Shown here: positions 58,378 through 64,000 of the stretch, one piece after another
Numbering within the stretch: position 1 is the first letter of the stretch
How the letters are laid out: the number at the start of each line of letters is the position of its first letter
From: Gemmatimonadota bacterium
GTDB taxonomy: Bacteria; Gemmatimonadota; Gemmatimonadetes; Longimicrobiales; Gaopeijiaceae
NCBI GenBank assembly: GCA_022822325.1
Contig: JAJEBW010000039.1
Span: 47,650 to 111,649 of the forward strand
DNA length: 64,000 nucleotides
Direction of reading: 5' to 3'
The notes under the pieces: generated by a model
What the model was told of the DNA's origin: nothing
Seen by the model: the letters and a program-made list of their open reading frames with translations, nothing else
The model's database searches: none
Translations under genes and position numbers: made by a program

Positions 58378-60222
58378 ATGAACCTCCGCCACCTCCACCG
58401 GATCGTTCCCGGCCTGCTGGTCTGGGGAATTGCCGCCGGGCGGGATGCAGCGGCCCAGACGCCGCCCGCACCGGGTTGCGCGGGACCGGCGATCGCCGAG
58501 ATCGATATCGTCTCCCATTCGATCTACCAGACCCCGGAGCCGGATTCCGCCGGGGAGACGGGGCTGGAACGGAGGGTCGGCGGGTGGCTGAACGCCGTGG
58601 CCCGGAAGCTCCATCGCCGCACGAAGCGAGAGGTGATAGAGCGGGAGCTGCTCTTCGCGGTGGGGGACTGCGCGGACGAGCTGACTCTCTCCGAATCGGG
58701 GCGCATCCTGCGGGCGCTGCCCTTCCTGGCCGACGCGGATGTGCGTGCGGTCGTGGATGCGGATGGCGAGGCGCGGGTGGAGGTGGAAACCCGGGAGGAC
58801 TGGACGCTGAAGCTGGACGCGCGCCCCGAATGGGAGGACGGACTTCGGGTGCGGCATGTCAGCGTGACCGAGGAGAACCTGATGGGAAGGGGTATTCTTG
58901 CGGGACTTTACGCCACGCAGCGGGACGAGGAGCGCGACCTGGGCGGCCAACTGCGAACGATCCAGACGGCGGGAACGCGCATGGACACCCATCTGACCGG
59001 CGGACGAACCCGCACGGGAGTCTTCTTCACCGAATCGCTGACCTATCCCTTTGTCGGCGAGCTGGGACGCTGGGCCTTCGTCGAGTCCTACGCGCTGCGC
59101 GAGGATCTCTTCCCCTATGCGGCTCCGGCGGGTTCGCCCTTCACCAACGCGAGTCTTCCGATACAGACGCGCTACGCCGAGGCGACCCTTGGAAGACGGG
59201 TGGGCGTCCCCGGCAACCTCACCGTGCTGGCCGGGGGCATGTCGTGGGAGGATGTACGCTTCGACGGCTATCCCGGCGGGGTCGAGGTTGTTTCCGGGTT
59301 CGACTTCTCGGTGCGGGACACCGCCGACCAGGCCACGATCGACGCCATCGGCCCGCAGGTGGATCCCCGAAAGGGCGCGTATCTGAATCTGCTCGCGGGC
59401 AAGCGACGCATTCGCTTCCTGACGCGGCGGGGGCTCGACGCCGTGCGCGGCGTGCAGGATGTGAGGGTGGGAACGCAGGCGCTTCTCGCGCTGGGCGGCT
59501 CTCTGGGCGAGGTGTCGCATCCGGCGGGCCAGGACGGACACGAACTCCGGGGCAGCCTCAGTCTATTCGCCGGCGGCGCGGGACCGACCTGGGTCTTCAA
59601 CAGCGAACTGACCCTTTCGGGCTCGGGATTCTTCCCCGCCGCCCCGGCCGCCCCCTCCTCTCTGCGCGACCTCCTGGGCGAATTCGGCGCGGCGCTGTAC
59701 TGGCGCCCCGGCGCGCCCCAAAACGACTCCACCCCGCACCGCCACACCCTCGTCTTCGGCCTGACCGGCGCAGGCGGATGGAACAACACGCTTCCCTTTC
59801 AGCTTACCCTGGGGGGCTCCAACGGCCTCCGGGGCTACGACCGCGAGGACTTCCCCGCCGCCCGTCGCATTGCGGCGACGATCGAGGACCGAATCACCCT
59901 GGACGGCCCCTTCCGCGACCTCGTCGATCTCGGCCTGGTCGTCTTCGCCGACGTTGGCGCGGGCTGGCGCGGCGACGTTCCCTTTGGAACCGATTCCGGG
60001 CTGCTTGGCTCGGCCGGGGCCGGGCTCCGCATTGCCTTGCCCTCCGGCGCGCGCCAGGTTGTGCGGGTGGACCTCGCCTTGCCCGTCGAGGCGGGTGGGC
60101 TTCGGCAACTTCAATTCCGCATCGGCGCCGACGGAATCCGCCTGCTCGACGGGTTCGCCAACCGCCAGCTTCGCCGCAGCCGCACCGCCAGCCCGGCCGC
60201 CGCCTTCCTGGGCATCAACTGA
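58378..60222 (+). CDS. Outer-membrane BamA/TamA-like surface-antigen protein
   Basis: 614 residues from ATG 58378 (no Shine-Dalgarno). Signal peptide 'IVPGLLVWGIAAGRDAAA'. A single POTRA-like region, 'VIERELLFAVGDCADELTLS' then 'ESGRILRALPFLADADVRAV', precedes a barrel ('RWAFVESYALREDLFPYAAP', 'LVFGLTGAGGWNNTLPFQLT', 'LGGSNGLRGYDREDFPAARR', 'VVRVDLALPVEAGGLRQLQF'). 'G-G-x-x-G-L-R-G-Y' is the conserved L6-loop-type motif (V/I-R-G-F/Y) of the Omp85 superfamily. Too short for canonical BamA with five POTRA domains; likely a lineage-specific Omp85 member. It diverges from malic enzyme across 191 bp. Confidence 0.78.
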   Translation: MNLRHLHRIVPGLLVWGIAAGRDAAAQTPPAPGCAGPAIAEIDIVSHSIYQTPEPDSAGETGLERRVGGWLNAVARKLHRRTKREVIERELLFAVGDCADELTLSESGRILRALPFLADADVRAVVDADGEARVEVETREDWTLKLDARPEWEDGLRVRHVSVTEENLMGRGILAGLYATQRDEERDLGGQLRTIQTAGTRMDTHLTGGRTRTGVFFTESLTYPFVGELGRWAFVESYALREDLFPYAAPAGSPFTNASLPIQTRYAEATLGRRVGVPGNLTVLAGGMSWEDVRFDGYPGGVEVVSGFDFSVRDTADQATIDAIGPQVDPRKGAYLNLLAGKRRIRFLTRRGLDAVRGVQDVRVGTQALLALGGSLGEVSHPAGQDGHELRGSLSLFAGGAGPTWVFNSELTLSGSGFFPAAPAAPSSLRDLLGEFGAALYWRPGAPQNDSTPHRHTLVFGLTGAGGWNNTLPFQLTLGGSNGLRGYDREDFPAARRIAATIEDRITLDGPFRDLVDLGLVVFADVGAGWRGDVPFGTDSGLLGSAGAGLRIALPSGARQVVRVDLALPVEAGGLRQLQFRIGADGIRLLDGFANRQLRRSRTASPAAAFLGIN

Positions 60223-60255
60223 CGCGTTGCAGCCGTCCACCTGCGCCCGAAACAT

Positions 60256-60284
60256 TTGACTTCCGGCCGCTGCGCGTATAATAT
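60256..60284 (+). promoter_or_regulatory. Near-consensus sigma-70 promoter before the second sigma gene
   Basis: TTGACT at 60256-60261 and a perfect TATAAT at 60277-60282 (15-bp spacing), or TAATAT at 60279-60284 with 17-bp spacing. The leader to the start codon is about 75 nt and contains AGGAGG at 60353-60358. Confidence 0.7.
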
Positions 60285-60365
60285 GTTCCCCCCAAATGGG
60301 CGCGTATGTCCTGTATCTGACACGAACGCAAGCCCACCCTGTTCCCCAAGTCAGGAGGAGTGTCC

Positions 60366-61631
60366 TTGCCCCCTCGCGTATCCACGCCGGCTACGTCGAA
60401 GTTCCCGGACCCCCGTGGTCATGAGCCTGTCGATTCCTTCGATCAGTACCTGCGTGACGTTGGTCGTCACGGGCTGATCGATCGAGAGCTTGAGATGATT
60501 CTCGCCACGCTGGTTCGCAGCGGCGAGGACAGGGCGGCGATGAAGCGGCTCGATCAGTACATCAGGCTCACGAGCCGCAGCTATCTCGAGGCGATCGAAT
60601 CCGGCGGGGTAGCCGACAAAGGCAACGGCGAATACCGCAACGGATCGCCGGGAGTCCATTCCAGGCGACTCAACGGCTCCGCTTCCGCACTGGAGGAGAT
60701 TCTCGGCGCCTTGAGCCGGAAGGGCGACCACAGAGTGGCGACCAAGCAACTCGATCAGCACATTCGGGTAGCCAGGCGTCGTGAGCTGGTATCGGAGGAG
60801 CAGGGGGATCCGCAGTTGCAGGACCTTCGCTGGCTGCGCCAACTGTGCGGACTGCTTCAGCTTGCCCGGAAGGGCCGCAAGAAGACAACCCAGAGGATGG
60901 CCGCCGATCTCATCGTCACCGCCAATCTTCGCTTCGTCATCTCCTATGTAAAGAAGTACCAAGGCCGGGGCCTCGGGCTGGACGAACTCGTCTGCATCGG
61001 GAACGAGGGCCTCCTCAAGGCGGTTCGCAAGTTCGACCCCGACAAGCGCGTGAAGTTCATCTCCTACGCGGTGTGGTGGATTCGCCAGACCGTGCTGCAG
61101 GCGCTGGCGGAGCAGACCCGCCCGGTGCGGATTCCGCTGAACCAGAACTCCAATCTGGCCCGTCTCTCGCGCGCCAACACCAAGCTGACCCAGAAGCTGG
61201 GACGCACCCCGACCGACCGTGAGCTTGCCCAGGCGATGGAGGAGCCGGTCGATACGGTGCGGACGCTTCGCCGGGTGCTGTCGGTCGAGCTGAGCCTGGA
61301 TGCGCCGATGGACCGGGGCGACCGCGACAGCGCCAGCTTCGGCGAGCGCTTTGCCGGAGACCAGGGCGCGGAGATCGAGGCGGATGTGGAGGCCGTGGCC
61401 CGTCGCGACTACCTGGAGGAGATGTTCGACCGGTACCTGACGGAGCGCGAACGGAAGATCCTCTACCTGTACTACGGACTCGACGACGGCGAAGAGCACA
61501 CCCTGGAAGAGATCGGCTCGCTTCTGGGGGTGACCCGCGAACGAATCCGGCAGATTCGCAACCGCGCCTTCGAGAAGCTGCGCGACAGCCCGGACGGTGA
61601 TCCGCTGCGGGCATTCTGGGCGACCGAATAG
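60366..61631 (+). CDS. Sigma-70 family sigma factor with repeated N-terminal boxes
   Basis: 421 residues from TTG 60366, placed 7 nt after AGGAGG; GTG 60360 overlaps the ribosome site and is less likely. Regions 2-4 are canonical: 'TANLRFVISYVKKYQGRGLG', 'DELVCIGNEGLLKAVRKFDP', 'VKFISYAVWWIRQTVLQALA', 'RPVRIPLNQNSNLARLSRAN' and 'TLEEIGSLLGVTRERIRQIR'. The first ~175 residues hold three region-1.2-like boxes: 'DQYLRDVGRHGLI' (~26), 'LDQYIRLTSRSYL' (~62) and 'LDQHIRVARRREL' (~129). Residues ~43-67 and ~110-134 repeat with a 67-residue period ('MILATLVRSGEDRAAMKR' versus 'EILGALSRKGDHRVATKQ'). It parallels the sigma factor at 36686-38014; probably an alternative housekeeping-like sigma. Confidence 0.92.
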   Translation: MPPRVSTPATSKFPDPRGHEPVDSFDQYLRDVGRHGLIDRELEMILATLVRSGEDRAAMKRLDQYIRLTSRSYLEAIESGGVADKGNGEYRNGSPGVHSRRLNGSASALEEILGALSRKGDHRVATKQLDQHIRVARRRELVSEEQGDPQLQDLRWLRQLCGLLQLARKGRKKTTQRMAADLIVTANLRFVISYVKKYQGRGLGLDELVCIGNEGLLKAVRKFDPDKRVKFISYAVWWIRQTVLQALAEQTRPVRIPLNQNSNLARLSRANTKLTQKLGRTPTDRELAQAMEEPVDTVRTLRRVLSVELSLDAPMDRGDRDSASFGERFAGDQGAEIEADVEAVARRDYLEEMFDRYLTERERKILYLYYGLDDGEEHTLEEIGSLLGVTRERIRQIRNRAFEKLRDSPDGDPLRAFWATE

Positions 61632-61652
61632 ACGGCGGCGCGCCCCTTCGCC

Positions 61653-61979
61653 TCATTCGGCCGGTCCGCGGGCGCTGAGCATCACCATCTCCCGGGCGCG
61701 AATCTCGGCGGTCGGGATGGTTACGCCATCGCGTTCGTAGGAGTCGTACTGGAGGTATCCCTCCACGAAGAGCTTGTCGCCCTTGGCCACGTACTCTTCG
61801 GCGATCTGGGCGAGCCTTCCCCAGAGATTGACACGGTGCCAGTCCGTGCGCTCCTCCGCGTCTTCGCCTCCGGTGCGCCAGTTGGTTGCCAGGGAGATGC
61901 GCGCCACCTTCACGCCCGATCTGGTGATGCGGACATCGGGGTCGCTGCCGACATTCCCCACGAGGATGATCTTGTTGAC
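61653..61979 (-). CDS. ssb: Single-stranded DNA-binding protein, 5' end disrupted
   Basis: The OB-fold is complete: 'VNKIILVGNVGSDPDVRITR', 'VARISLATNWRTGGEDAEER', 'TDWHRVNLWGRLAQIAEEYV' and 'KGDKLFVEGYLQYDSYERDG', ending '...MVMLSARGPAE'. It is short (~108 residues) and lacks the acidic D-D-D-I-P-F tail that recruits partners. The usual start M-S-V-N-K is not preceded by ATG here: the codons before GTC (61979) read ATC TGC TCA, and no ATG, GTG or TTG lies in frame between the integrase stop (62078) and GTG 61961, which is inside the first beta-strand. The gene probably lost its start when an element integrated next to it; a 102-residue product from GTG 61961 is possible. Confidence 0.75.
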   Translation of the reverse strand, partial: VNKIILVGNVGSDPDVRITRSGVKVARISLATNWRTGGEDAEERTDWHRVNLWGRLAQIAEEYVAKGDKLFVEGYLQYDSYERDGVTIPTAEIRAREMVMLSARGPAE

Positions 61980-62075
61980 TGAGCAGATACCGTCCAGCGG
62001 GCATCTGTTTGTAACCGTGAGGCTTAGGAGACTTACTGGCCGGATTCCCGCCGATTGATTCCCGCCGAATGGATG
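61980..62075. other. Probable attachment-site junction between ssb and integrase
   Basis: The 96 bp between the ssb coding start and the integrase stop. GATTCCCGCCGA occurs twice (62043-62054 and 62057-62068), a candidate arm-type integrase site. The crossover core should lie close to 61980-62030, where ssb homology stops. Confidence 0.45.
62043..62068. repeat. 12-bp direct repeat next to the integrase gene
   Basis: Two exact copies of GATTCCCGCCGA separated by 2 bp, 8 bp from the integrase stop codon. Confidence 0.85.
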
Positions 62076-63239
62076 TCAGGTGCGAGGCCTGCGGCGGTTT
62101 TCCAAGGCCTTTCTGAGCTGGCCCTCGTCAGCCCGCTGATAGCAGGTGAGCACCGTCTGTGAATCCTTCCACCCGCCAAGTTCGCAGAGCACCTTCAGCG
62201 GCTGGTCCATGAGGTCGGAGGCGAACTTGCGCCTCAGCGAGTGCCAGCCCCGCTGGCGCTTCGGCTCCAGCCCCGCGAGCGTCTCCGCCCTACCCCACAT
62301 TCGGTGGGCCGACATCCGGCCCAAGCACCTCAACGCATCCCTCGGGGCGGGAAGCACCGGCGCGTCCGCGGTGCCATTGCTGATCCGTCGCGCCTCTTCC
62401 AAGGCTGCGATCGCCTCGGCCGTCACTGGCGTCCAGTGTTCGTAGCCCGTCTTCTCGTGTTTCGCGCGCCACCGGACCACTCCGGCCTCGAAGTCGATAT
62501 CCGACCACCGAAGATGGCGGATGGCGCCGATGCGGTGTCCGGTTTCGTGTGCGAGGACGAGCGCGACGTGGAATCTCCAGCCGACCTGACGAGAAACCCG
62601 AAGTAGCGCCAAGTACTCCTCCTCAGAGAGGACGACCCGGGTGGGGTTCTTCTCCTTGGGCTTCCTGAGACCCTTCAGCGGGTTCCGGTCAAGGAGCAGG
62701 CGGCCTCGCTCGTCCTTCGACCTCGCGGCCCAGTTGAGGACTGCGAGTAGGAACGTCAGGTCCCACTCGATCGTCCGGTCGGACACGGGCCTTCCGCTCG
62801 GGCCGACTCTGCCCACGCGCCGCGCCCGGATGAACCGGTCCCAATCGCGTTGAGACAGGGTTTCGGGCCTTCGGTCCCGTCCGAAGAAACGGAGGAACAT
62901 CGCAGTGGCGACCCGGTCACTCCGTTGCGTCTTCTCGCCCTTGGTAGGCGTCACCTCTTCCCCGTAGATGTCAAAAAGCGTCCCCAGGGTGAGCGGCTCG
63001 GGTTCGGCTTCGGCCTTGCCGGCGGGTTCGTGGACCGCCAAGCCGGCGGCAACCTCATCCGCCTGCCTCTTGGCGCGCGCCCAATCGCGGTGCTTCAACG
63101 ACCGGGAAAGCCTGCGCCCGTTCTCTCGCCACTCGATCTGGTAGATGCCGGTCTTGGGATCGGGAAAGACCCTCACCCGGTTCCGGCCCCACTCGCCGGC
63201 GCTGTAGCTCCGGCGGCTCTTCTTCGTGCGTCCCATCAT
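62076..63239 (-). CDS. Tyrosine-type site-specific integrase
   Basis: 387 residues; AAGGAG 5 nt before ATG 63239. N-terminal arm-binding region (Arg/Lys-rich 'RVRVFPDPKTGIYQIEWREN', like AP2/Arm-type domains), SAM-like core-binding domain ('LGTLFDIYGEEVTPTKGEKT' to ~190), then the catalytic domain with Arg236 ('ETGHRIGAIRHLRW'), Lys263 ('KHEKTGYEHWTPVT'), His333/Arg336 ('WHSLRRKFAS'), Trp357 in the usual His/Trp position ('LGGWKDSQTV') and Tyr367 ('LTCYQRADEGQL'). The catalytic set is complete, so it should be active. It points toward ssb, the usual layout for an integrase reading out to its att site. Confidence 0.93.
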   Translation of the reverse strand: MMGRTKKSRRSYSAGEWGRNRVRVFPDPKTGIYQIEWRENGRRLSRSLKHRDWARAKRQADEVAAGLAVHEPAGKAEAEPEPLTLGTLFDIYGEEVTPTKGEKTQRSDRVATAMFLRFFGRDRRPETLSQRDWDRFIRARRVGRVGPSGRPVSDRTIEWDLTFLLAVLNWAARSKDERGRLLLDRNPLKGLRKPKEKNPTRVVLSEEEYLALLRVSRQVGWRFHVALVLAHETGHRIGAIRHLRWSDIDFEAGVVRWRAKHEKTGYEHWTPVTAEAIAALEEARRISNGTADAPVLPAPRDALRCLGRMSAHRMWGRAETLAGLEPKRQRGWHSLRRKFASDLMDQPLKVLCELGGWKDSQTVLTCYQRADEGQLRKALENRRRPRT

Positions 63240-63680
63240 TCGATCTCCTTGTCGATGATGGACTGCACGATCTGCGCGCCCGAAATGTCGCCGCGGGAGG
63301 CCGTCCGCGCCAGATCCCCAGCGGTCCCGGACGCTCCCGGGCTTCGTCGCGGCAGGCGCCGGGGGCGGCTTGTCGGTGTCCCGAGGGGTCGTGCCGGCTC
63401 GCGTGGTGAGCGGGTGCTTCGGCGTATCCATGCAAGGAACGCTTAAAGGTCGCCAGGAAGACAGTCAACCCGCCCGGAATCGGCTCGTGTTCGATAACGT
63501 CGAGGAGGTCCAATAGCGTCCGGTAGCTGGTGCCGCCCGTCGCCAACGGGGTGGGAAACACCCCCCGGCAAGGTCTCCGCAGGCCGCTCGCACTCCCCGG
63601 TCCGTCGCTTCGCAGGTGAGCCGGAACGCCGTGTCTGTCAGCCACCGCTTGAAGTCCAACGGGCCGCAGGGTCGCCTCAT
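63237..63680 (-). pseudogene. Frameshifted small gene of the integrated element, before int
   Basis: It starts at ATG 63680 inside an ATGA overlap ('MRRPCGPLDFKRWLTDTAFR', 'DRGVRAACGDLAGG'), shifts at a G6 run near 63560 into 'TSYRTLLDLLDVIEHEPIPG' and 'GLTVFLATFKRSLHG', and ends in a third frame with 'DLARTASRGDISGAQIVQSI' then 'IDKEIE' and a TGA overlapping the integrase ATG. Both outer ends fit an operon perfectly, and each shift is explained by one missing G in a G run (G6 near 63560, G4 near 63326). In the middle, the frame from ATG 63431 ('MDTPKHPLTTRAGTTPRDTD') has better GC3 than the linking frame, so a third shift is possible. Either a pseudogene or sequence errors. Confidence 0.4.
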
Positions 63681-63913
63681 ATCGACGAATCGCCGGTCCC
63701 CGAGGGGGTACCGGCAAGGCGGAAAGCGAGCCTCGCGGTAGGGTAGCGGCTCCGTCGTCGAGGATGTGACGGTTTGGCCAGTTCGGCCTCTGTCGTCCGC
63801 GAGTCCGACAACCGAGAGGTCGAAGAGCTTGCCGCTTTGGCGACAGGTATCGGAGCATCCGTTTCCGTGAAACTCGGGGGTGGGGCGACAGCGGAGCGGG
63901 ACGCGGTGACCAC
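63677..63913 (-). CDS. Small hypothetical protein of the integrated element
   Basis: 78 residues from GTG 63913; stop overlaps the next start (ATGA). Ser/Thr/Ala-rich N-half ('PPSFTETDAPIPVAKAASSS') and basic C-half ('KPSHPRRRSRYPTARLAFRL'). Codon bias is weaker than in chromosomal genes, fitting acquired DNA. No family recognised; support is mainly the coupled overlap. Confidence 0.35.
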   Translation of the reverse strand: MVTASRSAVAPPPSFTETDAPIPVAKAASSSTSRLSDSRTTEAELAKPSHPRRRSRYPTARLAFRLAGTPSGTGDSSI

Positions 63914-63964
63914 TGAGAGCTGCTTCGGAACCGTGGCGGTGTGCGAACGAAAAGGGGGCGGCGT

Positions 63965-64000
63965 TCAGGCGGCCTGGTCCTTGATCTCGAGTTCGACGCC
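63965..64000 (-). CDS. C-terminal end of a gene that continues beyond the window
   Basis: The last eleven codons before TGA 63967-63965 read 'GVELEIKDQAA' with good GC3. Only the end is visible, so nothing can be said on function; it would be the next element gene upstream of the integrase operon. Confidence 0.4.
   Translation of the reverse strand, partial: GVELEIKDQAA

Overview
The window is a high-GC bacterial chromosome segment with dense coding on both strands. Two SusC/RagA-SusD/RagB receptor pairs, many lipoproteins and outer-membrane barrels (double-membrane envelope), BNR-propeller and penicillin-acylase exoenzymes, a DUF2723 membrane protein and strong GC3 bias together suggest Gemmatimonadota or a closely related FCB-type lineage. 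This is inference; the window has no rRNA, tRNA or other phylogenetic marker RNA.

Layout. 1-7.2 kb: end of an NCS2 permease, a secreted BNR-propeller protein, a lipoprotein with an in-frame stop, a coupled plug-like lipoprotein/outer-membrane barrel pair and a small lipoprotein. 7.6-19.3 kb: two SusC-SusD operons on the minus strand around three membrane-protein genes; the first SusC gene carries a run of 11 G. 19.4-22.3 kb: small lipoproteins and a six-bladed propeller protein. 22.4-25.7 kb: a translationally coupled acyl-CoA dehydrogenase, heme A synthase and DUF420 run. 26.7-34.3 kb: a lone E1-alpha dehydrogenase, a PspA-like protein, a small membrane protein, an M20 dipeptidase, trpE and DUF2723; trpE and DUF2723 diverge from one short promoter region.

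34.4-41.1 kb: a membrane protein, rsgA, a sigma-70 factor with a tandemly duplicated N-terminal module, an HD phosphohydrolase, a half-length UvrC and a YdeI-like protein. 41.1-44.7 kb: penicillin acylase, a DUF1295 remnant and a VapBC-type toxin-antitoxin pair. 44.9-58.2 kb, minus strand: amidohydrolase, signal peptidase, an SSS symporter with a 52-residue membrane protein, a class III aminotransferase, methylmalonate-semialdehyde dehydrogenase, an EVE protein, an M23 peptidase, PEP carboxykinase and malic enzyme. The symporter, aminotransferase and dehydrogenase would make a pathway for beta-amino acids from pyrimidine breakdown; malic enzyme and PEPCK form a C4/C3 node.

58.4-64 kb: a BamA-like surface protein, a second sigma factor with repeated N-terminal modules behind a near-consensus promoter, then an ssb gene that has lost its start codon next to a tyrosine integrase. 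This marks one end of an integrated element that runs off the window and starts with small, partly frameshifted genes. No CRISPR, rRNA or tRNA was seen. The most unusual signals are the two sigma factors with multiplied region-1.2-like boxes, the integration at the ssb start, the free-standing plug-like lipoprotein and the in-frame TAA in a lipoprotein gene.
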